A stretch of 64,000 nt of DNA, taken from the NCBI RefSeq assembly GCF_016861695.1, contig NZ_BOLP01000011.1, positions 1 to 64,000 on the forward strand. The letters run 5' to 3'. The position numbers and the translations under genes are program-made. Below are positions 1 through 9,038 of the stretch, piece after piece. The notes under the pieces are model-generated. The model was not told the DNA's origin. It made no database searches and saw only the letters and a program-made list of their open reading frames with translations. The stretch comes from Levilactobacillus andaensis (GTDB lineage Bacteria; Bacillota; Bacilli; Lactobacillales; Lactobacillaceae). The first letter of the stretch is position 1. Each line of letters begins with the position of its first letter.

Positions 1-210
1 ATACTAAACTCCAACCAATGAGAATCCCTTGACATCAGTATTTAGTCCTAGTGACTAACTTGTTCTTGTAATTTGCGTTCAACTTTCATTGCGTCTTTCG
101 CTACAACTATTCTTATCCGCGTCTCTAAAACTTCATTGTCCGATTTTCTCATCCCCACTTGCACCTGATAAGTGGACTATTGAGGCCTTTCATTTTCTAA
201 TCGCCACATC

Positions 211-251
211 AAAAAAGCAGTGATACTCCCCACCAGGAAAGTACCACTGCC
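211..251 (-). terminator. Intrinsic terminator of ldhD
   Basis: On the minus strand a GCAGTG-TACT / AGTA-CACTGC stem is followed by six U, starting a few bases after the ldhD stop. The preceding 1-210 bases hold no gene I can support. Confidence 0.8.
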
Positions 252-258
252 ATTTTAG

Positions 259-1254
259 TTAAAACACAACTTCATTTTCGGCCTGACCAGTTTCGATCAG
301 TTGTTTATTGTTGTTTAACGCGTATTGGACCATGTTTTTCACGGCCGTCTTGGTGTAGAAGGCAATGTGCGGCGTAACCAGCACGTTTTCGCGCTTCATC
401 AGGTTCTTCAACCGTTCGTCCGGAATGGCGTCAAAGCTGCCGAAGTCCGTGTTGAAAATACCAACTTCGTCCTCGTAGACGTCTAACGCCGCCCCGGCAA
501 CCTTGCCGCTGTCCAGTGCGCGAATCAGGGCGTCCGTGTCGATCAGCGCGCCCCGAGCCGGATTCAAGATCCACACGTGATCCTTCATCTTCGCAAAGGC
601 CTCATCGTTGAGCATCTTGTTATTGTCCTTGGTTGCTGGTGCGTGTAAGGAGATCACGTCGGCTTGAGCGTACAGGTCATCCAGCGTATCCACGTAGATG
701 CCCTGCTTCTCCAACTCTGGATTGTGGAAGACATCGTAGGCAATCACCTTAGCCCCGAAGCCTTGGTAGATTTTCATTGCCGCGCGACCAATTCGACCCG
801 TGGCAACGACCCCGACCGTCATCTTGTTCAGTTCATCCGCGATGTCCGGTGCCCAGGTCAGGTCCCCGTTGGCTTGCTTCCGGTCAAACGTTGGCGTCCG
901 CCGCAGCAATCGCATCAGTTGGGTCACGGTCAGTTCGGCAATGGCCTCTGGCGAGTAGGCCGGCACGTTGGTGACCTTGAAGCCGTTCCGTTTGACCGCA
1001 TCCGCATCCACGTTATCGACCCCCACGTTACGCAGGGAAAGGTTAGTGATCCCATTTTCAGCCAAGCGGTCGAGAACGGCCGCCGTGTACGGTTTCTGTT
1101 GATAAACGACAGCGCCATCGTATCCCTTTGCCAGGTCAACGGTCTGGTCGTCTAAGAGTTCCTTAACGGCCTTGACCTCGATACCTTGTTGCTGTGACCA
1201 CTGTTCTAAGTAAGGCTGTTCATCGTCTCGAATTCCATAGGCAATAATTTTCAC
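259..1254 (-). CDS. ldhD: D-lactate dehydrogenase (D-2-hydroxyacid dehydrogenase family)
   Basis: This 331-residue cytosolic enzyme should reduce pyruvate to D-lactate with NADH, the final step of lactic fermentation. It has the family length, a nucleotide-binding segment GVVATGRIGRA near residue 150, the NPARGALID segment, and the C-terminal VTPHIAFYT segment carrying the catalytic His. The first Gly of the usual GxGxxG motif reads Ala here, which is worth noting but not inactivating by itself. The start is GTG, placed by a strong AAGGAGGAG ribosome binding site 6-15 bases upstream. It is a single-gene unit with its own promoter and terminator. A related 2-hydroxyacid dehydrogenase specificity cannot be excluded. 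Confidence 0.9.
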   Translation of the reverse strand: MKIIAYGIRDDEQPYLEQWSQQQGIEVKAVKELLDDQTVDLAKGYDGAVVYQQKPYTAAVLDRLAENGITNLSLRNVGVDNVDADAVKRNGFKVTNVPAYSPEAIAELTVTQLMRLLRRTPTFDRKQANGDLTWAPDIADELNKMTVGVVATGRIGRAAMKIYQGFGAKVIAYDVFHNPELEKQGIYVDTLDDLYAQADVISLHAPATKDNNKMLNDEAFAKMKDHVWILNPARGALIDTDALIRALDSGKVAGAALDVYEDEVGIFNTDFGSFDAIPDERLKNLMKRENVLVTPHIAFYTKTAVKNMVQYALNNNKQLIETGQAENEVVF

Positions 1255-1310
1255 AATAAGCTCCTCCTTAGGGTGCTGAACTATCTTAGTTGGTTATACG
1301 GATTGAGTGT

Positions 1311-1339
1311 ACCATAGACGTCAGTGTTTGCTTAGTCAA
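1311..1339 (-). promoter_or_regulatory. Promoter of ldhD
   Basis: On the minus strand TTGACT and TATGGT are separated by 17 bases, about 60 bases before the ldhD start. This is inferred from consensus match only. Confidence 0.5.
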
Positions 1340-1343
1340 ATGC

Positions 1344-1619
1344 TTACCCAGTTATGGAGATACCCCGTTCAGCTAAGAAAGCAAGCTTCTTTGCTCGACT
1401 TTGGTGTTTGAAGGCCCATTCGGCGTGCAAGGCATCGTGTTTACTGGTAAATGCCTCGCTGTACAGGACTTTCAGCGGGCGGTGGACCTTGGTATACTTG
1501 GCGCCCTTACCCGCAAGATGGGTGGCAAATCGTTTGGCCACATCGGTCGTGAACCCGCCGTATAGCGACTGGTCCGCACAGAGCAACACGTAGAAATAGT
1601 AGGCCTTAGTGTTCGCCAT
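1344..1619 (-). CDS. GIY-YIG nuclease-superfamily small protein (UPF0213/YhbQ-like)
   Basis: This 91-residue protein has the single GIY-YIG fold: [20 protein letters not shown] near the N terminus supplies the paired Tyr/Gly motifs, followed by the basic helix with Arg (KRFATH) and [12 protein letters not shown]. Stand-alone GIY-YIG proteins of this length are widespread and their role is not firmly known; DNA structure processing is suspected. The ATG at 1619 fits the family start and overlaps the end of the upstream methyltransferase gene by 14 bases, so the two are probably co-translated. A longer in-frame ATG at 1661 lies deep inside that gene and is unlikely. Confidence 0.85.
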   Translation of the reverse strand: MANTKAYYFYVLLCADQSLYGGFTTDVAKRFATHLAGKGAKYTKVHRPLKVLYSEAFTSKHDALHAEWAFKHQSRAKKLAFLAERGISITG

Positions 1620-2364
1620 AGAGTAACGCCCCCACTTCGGCCGAATACTCCCCGTTTTCATCGTAAACGACTAACGGTGCTGGGAAACGTAGACCCCCGG
1701 GCTTGCCATCCTTGATGGCCTCGACCAAGACCATATTGGCCTCCTTGCCCGGCTTGGGGTGGACCAACCGGACACGTTTAGGCGCTAACCGGTTCGCCGT
1801 CATCAACTCTAACAGCTGCAACAGGCGGTCCGGTCGGTGGACAAAGTAGGCCTTCCCGTTCATTTTGAGAAGACCACTCGTTGTGGCCACGATGGTCGCG
1901 AGATCCGTTGTGATTTCATGACGGGCAATCGCCAGATAGGGATTCGGGTTCTTCTGGCTCTGCGGCAGATCGGCAAAATACGGTGGATTGCAGGTGACCA
2001 CGTCCACGGAATCCTTGGGAATCCACTGATTGACCGTTGCCAAGTCTCCCTCATAAACGGTCAGTTGATCTTCCAAGCCGTTCAGCGCGACACTTCGCCG
2101 GGCCATATCTGCCAGCCGGGGTTGGAGCTCGACCTCGGCAATTTTTCCTCTAGTCTGATGACTCATGAACAGGCCGACCGCTCCATTACCCGCACACAGA
2201 TCGACCGTTTGACTAGTCGCGCGCAGTGGTAATTTCGCAAAATTAGCAAGCAATACGGCATCTAATGAAAATGCGAACACCTCTGGGCTTTGAATGATTT
2301 GGATATCTTGACTGTACAATTGATCGATGCGTTCGCCGGGTCTTAATGTCGTCACAATCACCAC
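1606..2364 (-). CDS. tRNA1(Val) adenine-N6-methyltransferase family (TrmN6/YfiC-like)
   Basis: This 252-residue class I SAM-dependent methyltransferase has the SAM-binding stretch [13 protein letters not shown] around residue 55 and the catalytic NPPYF motif near residue 125, typical of exocyclic-amine N6-adenine methyltransferases. Relatives modify A37 of tRNA1(Val); the substrate here is inferred. The start is GTG just after AAGGAAG (GTG at 2364 or the in-frame GTG at 2358). It pairs with the following GIY-YIG gene, a very common arrangement in Firmicutes, and is divergent from plsC. Confidence 0.85.
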   Translation of the reverse strand: MVIVTTLRPGERIDQLYSQDIQIIQSPEVFAFSLDAVLLANFAKLPLRATSQTVDLCAGNGAVGLFMSHQTRGKIAEVELQPRLADMARRSVALNGLEDQLTVYEGDLATVNQWIPKDSVDVVTCNPPYFADLPQSQKNPNPYLAIARHEITTDLATIVATTSGLLKMNGKAYFVHRPDRLLQLLELMTANRLAPKRVRLVHPKPGKEANMVLVEAIKDGKPGGLRFPAPLVVYDENGEYSAEVGALLYGEH

Positions 2365-2456
2365 TTCCTTTTCAAATATTTTTCAGATAACTTGCAACCG
2401 CGCCGCTTTTTTTGCATACTGGATTAAATACCAACGTTGCGAGAGGAGTGCGACAC

Positions 2457-3086
2457 ATGTTTTATTCATTTCTACGTGGCTTGATCCGGGCCATCTTATT
2501 TCTGGTCAACGGCCGCGCCACTTACTTACACCGTGAAGACTTACCGGACGGACCTTACGTCTTGGTGGGACCTCACCGGACGTGGTTTGATCCTGTCTAC
2601 TTTGCGTTAGCCGCAAGTCCCAGAAAGTTTAGCTTCATGGCAAAAGAAGAGTTGTTCCAGAACCCCATTTTCCGATGGCTGCTCTACCATGTCAATGGTT
2701 TTTCGGTAAATCGCGACCATCCGGGACCATCCGCAATCAAAACACCCGTCCGAATCCTACGCCAAGGCGACCTGTCACTGATCATGTTTCCATCTGGCTC
2801 ACGGCACTCCGCCGAGCTCAAGGGTGGCGCCGCCGTCATTGCCAAAATGGCCGGTGTCCCCTTAGTTCCCGCCGTTTACCAAGGTCCGCTGACGTTCAAA
2901 CGCCTATTTTCGCACAAAAAAGTCACCGTGGCCTTTGGAACGCCGATCACCATCGACCGTAAGCTAAAGCTCAACGAAGAGGGCCAAGCGCAAATCGAAA
3001 AACAGATGCAAGCCGCGTTCGACAAACTCGACAAGGAAATCGATCCGAATTTCCATTACATCGACGTCACCGGCAAAAAAGACTAA
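2457..3086 (+). CDS. plsC: 1-acyl-sn-glycerol-3-phosphate acyltransferase
   Basis: This 209-residue enzyme should acylate lysophosphatidic acid to phosphatidic acid at the membrane. The acyltransferase motif I HRTWFD (HX4D) lies near residue 45, and the FPSGSR segment near residue 110 is the counterpart of the usual substrate-binding EGTRS motif. The N-terminal FLRGLIRAILFLVNG is a hydrophobic anchor. The ATG at 2457 follows GAGAGGAG by 8 bases; a longer ATG at 2412 has no ribosome binding site. It is monocistronic and ends in a strong terminator. Confidence 0.9.
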   Translation: MFYSFLRGLIRAILFLVNGRATYLHREDLPDGPYVLVGPHRTWFDPVYFALAASPRKFSFMAKEELFQNPIFRWLLYHVNGFSVNRDHPGPSAIKTPVRILRQGDLSLIMFPSGSRHSAELKGGAAVIAKMAGVPLVPAVYQGPLTFKRLFSHKKVTVAFGTPITIDRKLKLNEEGQAQIEKQMQAAFDKLDKEIDPNFHYIDVTGKKD

Positions 3087-3105
3087 TCTCAGCTTAACCT
3101 ATAAG

Positions 3106-3157
3106 AAAGGCCTCACCGATTACCCCCAATTTAGGGATTAACCGATGAGGCTTTTTT
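3106..3157 (+). terminator. Terminator of plsC
   Basis: AGGCCTCA-CGATTA pairs with TAACCGATGAGGC through G-U tolerant pairing and is followed by TTTTTT. Confidence 0.85.
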
Positions 3158-3327
3158 GACTTCGGATGTTAAGAAACGTATGAGCTAACTGCCAAGTTTA
3201 TCATGGGAGTACTACCAAAAAGATAATTTGATAGCTCCTCACAACTAACAACCACAGAAAAAATTGTCAACTCCTAACATATTCAGCCGCTGAACTCGGC
3301 GCCACCGCCGCCAGAAAGCTCAGTCAG

Positions 3328-3365
3328 AGCCGGAGGCAGCCAGGGATGCAGCCGCAGTGCGGCCA
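3328..3365 (+). repeat. Fragment of dispersed element alpha (both ends fused)
   Basis: This short stretch joins the start signature (AGCCGGAGG..CCAGGGA) to the end signature (CAGCCGCAGTGCG-CCA) of the long element seen at 27511-27691 and 28044-28231. The hairpin-bearing interior is missing, as if deleted. It lies just downstream of the ABC exporter operon. Confidence 0.6.
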
Positions 3366-3381
3366 CTTCAACACAATCTAA

Positions 3382-5175
3382 CTAATCTTCATGTGCCGCG
3401 TTCTGCAGCTGGATCATGTCGTAGTAGTAGCCGTGTTGGGCCATCAGCTCATCGTTCGTCCCACGTTCAACGATTTTTCCCTGGTTCAAGACCAGAATCA
3501 AATCGGCGTTTTGAATCGTGGAGAGTCGGTGGGCAATGGCAATGGTCGTCCGGTTCTCTTGAATCCGGTCCAACCCGTTTTGAATCATCGTTTCGGTTTC
3601 GGTGTCCACGTTGGCCGTGGCTTCATCGAGAATCAGGATCTTCGGATCGGTCACCACTGTCCGGGCAAATGTAATCAACTGCCGTTGACCAGCAGAGTAT
3701 TCCGTCCCCCGTTCCAATACGGGTGTCGCGTAGCCCTTCGGCAACCGTTCGATGAATTCATCGGCTTGAACAAAGTGCGCCGCCTGTTGGACCTGATCAT
3801 CCGAAATGGTCGGGTTGAACATCCGAATATTAGTTTGGATATCCCCGTAAAAGAGCTGCGGTTCCTGCAGGACTAAGCCCATCTTTGACCGGAGTTCTTC
3901 GGCGGGGTACTCCCGAATGTCGCGACCATCGATCAAGACTTCACCGGACTGAAATTCGTAGAATCGCATCAGCACGTTGATGGTCGACGTCTTCCCGGAT
4001 CCCGTTTGGCCCACTAAAGCCACCGTTTGACCGGGTTCGGCAACGAACGACACATCCTTTAACACCGGATGCTCCTGGTCGTAAGCAAACGTCACGTGTC
4101 GGAATTCAACTTTTCCTTCCGTGATTTTCGCATCCGCCACTGGGTGTTGAGCTGGCGCGAGCGTTTGGTCGTCAACGACCTTTAACACCCGTGACCCGGC
4201 AACCATCCCGTTTTGGAAGTCACTCAGACTATCCATCATGTTGCTCATGGGGCTGTAGAAATTGTTGAGGTAGGTAATGAACGCGTAAATCACCCCGGCA
4301 GCCACAACCTCGTGTAACCCGCGAATCCCGAAAATGCTCAGGACAATGACTGTTCCTAACGCATAAAACAAGTTAATGATGGGACTCAACAGTAAGGAGT
4401 TCGTCCGAATCATGGCCTTACGCGTATCGTAATAGGCCTCGTTGGTCTTTTCAAAGTTCGTCGCCGTCCGTTTTTCTTGCCGGAATTCCTGAATCACACT
4501 GATTCCCGTAATGGCTTCGGCAAGTTTTGTATTCAGCTCACTCAAGCGTTCCCGCATTCGGCGATAGACCTTGGAACTATAGTGCTGGTAATACCAAATG
4601 GTAATCGCCAGAAATGGCACCAACACCAGCGTCCACAGCGCCACCGTCATATCGGTCACGGCCATCGCAATGAACGACGAGATGACCGCAAAGATCGCCA
4701 GCATTAACGTATTTAGTAAAGCCCAGAAGTTGGAGAACGTCATGGTATCGTTCATCAACCGTGAGAGAATCGAGCCACCCGGCGTTTGGTCGAAGTAGCG
4801 CATCCCTTTTTTATGAAGCTGACTGAATAATTTACGCCGGACATTTTCGAGCATGTACTCGGCGCCCATGGTACTCGTATAGTTCTGCCAGAATTGCATG
4901 ATGGCCCGCGTCAGCATCCCCAGGAAGTACAGGCCGGCGAACATCCACATGATGGCAATGGTCGCGTTGCTGGTCCGCAGATAATGGTCCATGTACATTT
5001 GAAGTAGCCACGGTAAGAAGACGTTGACCGCACTGATGGTGGCCGAGAGAATGACCGACACGATGAAGAACCATTTGTAAGGCGCAGCGAACTTAAACAG
5101 TCGCCCGATCACCGTCATCTGTTCCTTGGTGGTCATGCTATGGGCCCACGCTGATTCGTAAGGCTTATCTGCCAT
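3382..5175 (-). CDS. ABC exporter half-transporter, LmrD-like subunit
   Basis: This 597-residue protein has six N-terminal membrane segments (roughly residues 30-330) and a C-terminal ATPase. The Walker A is GQTGSGKT and the Walker B ILILDEATANVD keeps the catalytic Glu. The signature reads YSAGQRQ instead of LSGGQ. That pattern matches the LmrD/BmrD half of heterodimeric type IV exporters, which export drugs or lipid-like substrates. Its start overlaps the stop of the preceding exporter gene by one base (TAATG), so the two halves are translationally coupled. The substrate cannot be read from sequence. Confidence 0.9.
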   Translation of the reverse strand: MADKPYESAWAHSMTTKEQMTVIGRLFKFAAPYKWFFIVSVILSATISAVNVFLPWLLQMYMDHYLRTSNATIAIMWMFAGLYFLGMLTRAIMQFWQNYTSTMGAEYMLENVRRKLFSQLHKKGMRYFDQTPGGSILSRLMNDTMTFSNFWALLNTLMLAIFAVISSFIAMAVTDMTVALWTLVLVPFLAITIWYYQHYSSKVYRRMRERLSELNTKLAEAITGISVIQEFRQEKRTATNFEKTNEAYYDTRKAMIRTNSLLLSPIINLFYALGTVIVLSIFGIRGLHEVVAAGVIYAFITYLNNFYSPMSNMMDSLSDFQNGMVAGSRVLKVVDDQTLAPAQHPVADAKITEGKVEFRHVTFAYDQEHPVLKDVSFVAEPGQTVALVGQTGSGKTSTINVLMRFYEFQSGEVLIDGRDIREYPAEELRSKMGLVLQEPQLFYGDIQTNIRMFNPTISDDQVQQAAHFVQADEFIERLPKGYATPVLERGTEYSAGQRQLITFARTVVTDPKILILDEATANVDTETETMIQNGLDRIQENRTTIAIAHRLSTIQNADLILVLNQGKIVERGTNDELMAQHGYYYDMIQLQNAAHED

Positions 5176-6926
5176 TATTGAACGCCTCCCTTCACTTGTG
5201 TTTCCAGCTGTTGCTGGTTAAACATCCGTTGATACCACCCGTGGGCAGCCATCAACTCGTCATGCGTCCCGCGTTCGACCACTTGGCCGTCGTCCAGCAC
5301 GATGATCTCATCGGCATTCATGACGGAACTCAACCGGTGAGCGGAAATAATGGTCGTCTTGTTGGCTCGTTCGGCTTTCAAGTTCGCCAGAATTTCGGCT
5401 TCCGTTTCGGCATCGACCGCGGATAACGCATCATCCAAAATCAGTAATTCCGGATTGATCAATAGCGCTCTGGCAATCGCCAACCGTTGCCGTTGACCCC
5501 CAGACAGTGAAATTCCTTCTTCACCGACCTGCGTGTCATAACCAGCGGGTAAACTATCAATCTGCCCAGCGAGGTCACTCTTGGCCGCGGCCGTCTCGAC
5601 CTCTTCCTTCGTTGCCTCGGGACGCGCAAAGCGAATATTTTCAAAAATATTAGTTGAGAACAGGAAACTTTCTTGCGGAACGTAACCAATAGCTGGCAAG
5701 TAGCTGTCCAGCGCATAGTCCTTAATGTTGTGCCCGCCAAAGACGATGTCGCCATCGTAATTGTCGAATTCCCGCAGAATCAATTTCATAATCGTTGATT
5801 TTCCGGCACCGACCCGCCCCACGATTCCCAGTGTGTGTCCGGCTGGCAAGGTAAAGTCGATTCGTTTAAGACTGGCGCCGGCATCATCTGGATAATCGAA
5901 CTGAGACACGTGATAGTCCAGCGTCCCCTGTGGCCGTTCGGTAATTCCATTCGTCTGGTCAATGATGTGCGTCTTCTGTTCCAAGAGCTCCATGACCCGA
6001 TCATAGCTGGCATTCCCACGTTCCATGGTGTTAAAGAGCATCCCCACGGCAAACATCGGCCACACCATCATCGCCAAATAGCTAATGAAGGAAACCAGGT
6101 TCCCAATTGTAATCACGTTGTGGACCACAAAGAGCCCACCCAAGACGATGGTTGCCACATAGGAAATAGAAATGATCAACGTGATCGATGGGTCAAACAG
6201 CGAATCCAAGCGGTTGACCCGCCGGTTGATGTTGATGGTTCGATCCACCTGTGAATCGAAGTCCGCCACGTCGGCATCATCCTGGCCGAGAGCTTTGATG
6301 ACCTTGATGCCGCTAATGCTTTCCTGGGCCTTGTTGTTCAGTCGAGAAAAGGCCGCTTGGGACTCACCAAAGGCCCGGTGAATCTTTTGTCCCAAATACC
6401 AGGAAATAACGGCTAGGAATGGAAACGGAATAATTGCCAGCAACGTCAACCGCCAATCGATCAACGTCATCATGGCAATCAGCGTGGTCCCACCGGTAAT
6501 AATGGCATCCGCAAACTGCAAGATCCCGCCACCGGCAACCCGTTGAACGGCTTCCAAGTCGTTAGTTGCGTGCGCCATCAAGTCACCCGTCCGGTACTTC
6601 TGGTAGAAGACCCGATCCATACGCATGAAGTGGTTAAATAACCGGTTCCGTAACAATTGTTCCAGGTGGGCTGCCCCGCCCCAGATGGCATTCCGCCAAA
6701 TATAACGCGTGCCATATTGAGCCAGCGCAGCGAACGTAATCAAACCGAGATCAATGAGTAATAAGCGCCCGGTCATTGATTGCCCGTGAATGCCGTCCAC
6801 CATGTTACCAATGATCCGCGGGGGAATAATGGCAATTAGGGCTGTTAACAATAAGCCAATGATTCCAGTCAGGTATCGCCGCCATTCGAGTCGGAAATAC
6901 CACGACAATTTGTGAAAGATACTCAC
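5175..6926 (-). CDS. ABC exporter half-transporter, LmrC-like subunit
   Basis: This is the partner half-transporter, 583 residues, with six membrane segments and an ATPase domain. It has Walker A GRVGAGKST, a canonical signature LSGGQRQRLA, and a Walker B ILDDALSAVD in which the catalytic Glu is replaced by Asp. The pair would therefore have one degenerate ATP site (this Walker B with the other subunit's YSAGQ) and one consensus site. The GTG at 6926 follows TAGGAGGGG by 6 bases; the in-frame ATG at 6968 lies upstream of that ribosome binding site and is rejected. Confidence 0.9.
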   Translation of the reverse strand: MSIFHKLSWYFRLEWRRYLTGIIGLLLTALIAIIPPRIIGNMVDGIHGQSMTGRLLLIDLGLITFAALAQYGTRYIWRNAIWGGAAHLEQLLRNRLFNHFMRMDRVFYQKYRTGDLMAHATNDLEAVQRVAGGGILQFADAIITGGTTLIAMMTLIDWRLTLLAIIPFPFLAVISWYLGQKIHRAFGESQAAFSRLNNKAQESISGIKVIKALGQDDADVADFDSQVDRTININRRVNRLDSLFDPSITLIISISYVATIVLGGLFVVHNVITIGNLVSFISYLAMMVWPMFAVGMLFNTMERGNASYDRVMELLEQKTHIIDQTNGITERPQGTLDYHVSQFDYPDDAGASLKRIDFTLPAGHTLGIVGRVGAGKSTIMKLILREFDNYDGDIVFGGHNIKDYALDSYLPAIGYVPQESFLFSTNIFENIRFARPEATKEEVETAAAKSDLAGQIDSLPAGYDTQVGEEGISLSGGQRQRLAIARALLINPELLILDDALSAVDAETEAEILANLKAERANKTTIISAHRLSSVMNADEIIVLDDGQVVERGTHDELMAAHGWYQRMFNQQQLETQVKGGVQ

Positions 6927-7008
6927 GAACACCCCTCCTAAAATTAGAATATGATTAAAATATAACACAGACTTTTTAATTTTACCGAAATTTAAATAAA
7001 ATGCAACT

Positions 7009-7043
7009 AAAAAAACTCGCTTCCAAGAAAACTGGAAGCGAGT
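7009..7043 (-). terminator. Terminator after the YneF-family gene
   Basis: An 11-bp perfect stem (ACTCGCTTCCA / TGGAAGCGAGT) is followed on the minus strand by a run of U. Confidence 0.85.
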
Positions 7044-7061
7044 CTGAAAAAACCAAGACGA

Positions 7062-7295
7062 TTATTTCTTACGTGGTGAGGACGCGTTTTGTTGCATGGC
7101 GTTCATCATTTGATGTAATTTCCGTTGGGATGGCTTTTGCCCCATCTGCAACATCATCGCACGTAATTGGTCTTCGTTAATTGGCGGATTGTCTTTCAGG
7201 TATTTCTCCATGTACTTGCGTGCGCCATAAAAGCCACCGGCCGCACAAGCTAAGCCGACAACGATGACGATTAAGATCCAGATCCAAGTTGCCAA
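7062..7295 (-). CDS. YneF family (UPF0154) small membrane protein
   Basis: This 77-residue protein has one N-terminal membrane helix (TWIWILIVIVVGLACAAGG) followed by the characteristic FYGARKYMEKYLKDNPPINE and a Gln/Met-rich basic tail. The family is widespread in Firmicutes and its function is unknown. The TTG at 7295 is 8 bases after GGAGGGG and gives the usual family start; the in-frame ATG at 7328 precedes the ribosome binding site. It lies between the ABC exporter and a DUF896 gene in the same direction, each with its own terminator. Confidence 0.85.
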   Translation of the reverse strand: MATWIWILIVIVVGLACAAGGFYGARKYMEKYLKDNPPINEDQLRAMMLQMGQKPSQRKLHQMMNAMQQNASSPRKK

Positions 7296-7357
7296 GACGA
7301 TTTCCCCTCCTTCATTGAAGTCATTCATTTAACAATTCTACACAAATTTAAGACAAA

Positions 7358-7390
7358 TTAAAAGCGCGAATCCCGGAAAAAGACGCGCTT
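7358..7390 (-). terminator. Terminator after the DUF896 gene
   Basis: AAGCGCG/CGCGCTT stem with a long loop followed on the minus strand by UUUU and a U-rich tract. Confidence 0.6.
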
Positions 7391-7396
7391 CCGTAA

Positions 7397-7645
7397 TTAA
7401 TTGTCACGCAACCCCTTTTTCCGTTGAATTTCGCGGACCTTTTCGGGGGTAACTTCTTTCCCGTTTTTGTCGTAAACCTGTAGCATTTCAACCTGACTCT
7501 TGAAGCTTTCACGGAACAACTTCAGATATTGCTTCCGCAAATGATCCCGTTCTGCGGTCTCATCATCGGTTAAGCCTTCTGCTTTGGCCTTGTGGGCCAG
7601 TTCATTGATTCTTGCTAATAGGGTGTCCATTGTTGGTTCTGCCAT
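7397..7645 (-). CDS. DUF896 (YnzC-like) protein
   Basis: This 82-residue cytosolic protein matches the DUF896 pattern: LLARINELAHKAKAEGLT, then ERDHLRKQYLKLFRESFK, then the C-terminal VTPEKVREIQRKKGLR. In Bacillus the paralogue YnzC is encoded in the SOS-induced yneA operon; here the gene lies divergently next to lexA, which recalls that link without proving it. The ATG at 7645 has an AAAGGAGGAT ribosome binding site; longer starts have none. Confidence 0.85.
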   Translation of the reverse strand: MAEPTMDTLLARINELAHKAKAEGLTDDETAERDHLRKQYLKLFRESFKSQVEMLQVYDKNGKEVTPEKVREIQRKKGLRDN

Positions 7646-7822
7646 GAACGATCCTCCTTTAAAGTATTTAATTGTGTTCGTTGCCGGCACGGTCACGTCG
7701 GCCCGCATGACACTGCGGATTGTCAGCCGATTCCCCCGACCGACAACAACCGGGGAATTCTCCCCGTTTTCAAGTCACAGTCCATCATATCAGGGTTATT
7801 TTCAGAATTCAACTCATTTACC

Positions 7823-7836
7823 CGAACATCTGTTTG
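7823..7836 (+). promoter_or_regulatory. LexA operator (SOS box) overlapping the lexA -35
   Basis: CGAACATCTGTTTG matches the Gram-positive SOS box CGAACRNRYGTTCG at 12 of 14 positions. It overlaps the TTGAAA -35 at 7834-7839, whose -10 TACACT is at 7857-7862 (17-base spacer), so binding would block lexA transcription. Confidence 0.75.
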
Positions 7837-7906
7837 AAAATGACGGCAACCTATGCTACACTAAGTCTAAACTATACTACGAATGACGAACGAGGTGGCA
7901 AAAAAT

Positions 7907-8536
7907 ATGAGCAAAGCTTCTGAAAGTAAACAAATCGCCGTTCTTCGCTTCATTTGGGAACGGGTCAATGAAAAAGGGTATCCGCCAACTGTCCGCGAAA
8001 TCGGCGAGGCCGTTGCCCTATCCTCAACTTCTACGGTTCACGGTCACATCGCCCGCCTGACCAAGAAAGGCTTGCTGACTAAGGACCCCACCAAGCCCCG
8101 CGCATTGGAGATCACACCGGCCGGCTTGGAAGAATTAGGCGTCCACGAAAAACAAACGCAGATTCCTGTTCTGGGCACCGTTACCGCTGGTGAACCAATC
8201 TTAGCCGTTCAGGAAGCCACGGACTACTTCCCCGTTCCTCCTGAATTCGATCACGATGAAGATGACCTCTTCATGTTGACGATTCGTGGCGAAAGTATGA
8301 TCAACATTGGTATCTTGAATGGTGATCAGGTCATTGTACGTCGGCAACAATCCGCCGATAACGGTGATATTGTTATCGCGATGACTGAAGAGAATGAGGC
8401 CACGTGCAAACGATTCTTCAAGGAAGCCGACCATTTCCGTCTGCAACCCGAGAACGACACTATGGCACCAATCATCTTGAACCACGTTAGCATCTTAGGT
8501 AAGGTCGTTGGCCTATTCCGCGACGATGTTCACTAA
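7907..8536 (+). CDS. lexA: LexA repressor of the SOS response
   Basis: This 209-residue repressor has an N-terminal winged helix ([18 protein letters not shown]), the self-cleavage dipeptide Ala94-Gly95 (VTAGEPI), and the Ser/Lys dyad at about Ser130 (IRGESM) and Lys168 (ATCKRF). RecA filaments trigger the self-cleavage and so derepress DNA-repair genes. The ATG at 7907 follows CGAGGTGG; the ATG at 7883 lies upstream of it. An SOS box in the promoter predicts autoregulation. A second SOS-like box before uvrC suggests a target in this window. Confidence 0.95.
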   Translation: MSKASESKQIAVLRFIWERVNEKGYPPTVREIGEAVALSSTSTVHGHIARLTKKGLLTKDPTKPRALEITPAGLEELGVHEKQTQIPVLGTVTAGEPILAVQEATDYFPVPPEFDHDEDDLFMLTIRGESMINIGILNGDQVIVRRQQSADNGDIVIAMTEENEATCKRFFKEADHFRLQPENDTMAPIILNHVSILGKVVGLFRDDVH

Positions 8537-8551
8537 TCACTGAAAACGAAT

Positions 8552-8587
8552 GAGGGACCGGGAAATTTTCCCCGGCCCCTCTTTTTG
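8552..8587 (+). terminator. Terminator of lexA
   Basis: GAGGGNCCGGGGAAA-type stem (GAGGG..CCGG / CCGG..CCCTC) followed by TTTTT, between convergent genes. Confidence 0.85.
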
Positions 8588-8597
8588 CTAGTTTGAC

Positions 8598-9038
8598 TTA
8601 AATAACTTTACCGTGATAATGACTTTCAGGAAGCGTGCTGAAATCGTACGCTGCCAAGGCCTCGGCCTCGCGTAGATAAGCGTGCAGGCCTTCGGCAATC
8701 ATCAGGTTTAGAATGGTATCCTTTTCGTGAAGGATCACGACGGGTTTCTTCAGATGGAAGGCGTACCCAATTTCAAAGGCTGTCCCGGAATCCACTTGGT
8801 CGTCTACAAAGTCCACCAAGGCAACCACCACGTCGGCCTGTTCAATCTCGTGGATATCCATTTGGAAGGTTTGCGTGGCCCATTCAGGCGTGCCGACAGT
8901 CAAGCCGGGAATCTCGCCTAACCGGGGGCTGAAAACATTGTCAACCCGCGGATTAGCGGCTAAGGCCTTTTCTACGCGTTCAATTCGGGAAATCTGTTCA
9001 TCATCAAAAAACGGTCCTGCTAGGTAAACGTTGGTCAC
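8598..9038 (-). CDS. Nucleoside 2-deoxyribosyltransferase family protein
   Basis: This 146-residue protein carries the family signatures VYLAGPFF at the N terminus, a DVVVALVD strand, and SGTAFEIGYAF, which holds the nucleophilic Glu. The enzymes exchange bases between deoxyribonucleosides and are typical of lactobacilli that salvage DNA precursors. The GTG at 9038 is 6 bases after GAGGAG and gives an N terminus one residue before the first beta strand (VTNVYLAGP); the upstream ATG at 9062 is before the ribosome binding site. It is transcribed alone, convergent with lexA. Confidence 0.85.
   Translation of the reverse strand: MTNVYLAGPFFDDEQISRIERVEKALAANPRVDNVFSPRLGEIPGLTVGTPEWATQTFQMDIHEIEQADVVVALVDFVDDQVDSGTAFEIGYAFHLKKPVVILHEKDTILNLMIAEGLHAYLREAEALAAYDFSTLPESHYHGKVI

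Noticed and set aside
48-152. 34-codon minus-strand frame near the left edge
   Set aside because: A helical-looking peptide, but the only GTGGGG is directly against the ATG and nothing else supports it. The region's resemblance to an IS30-type end was also too vague to call.
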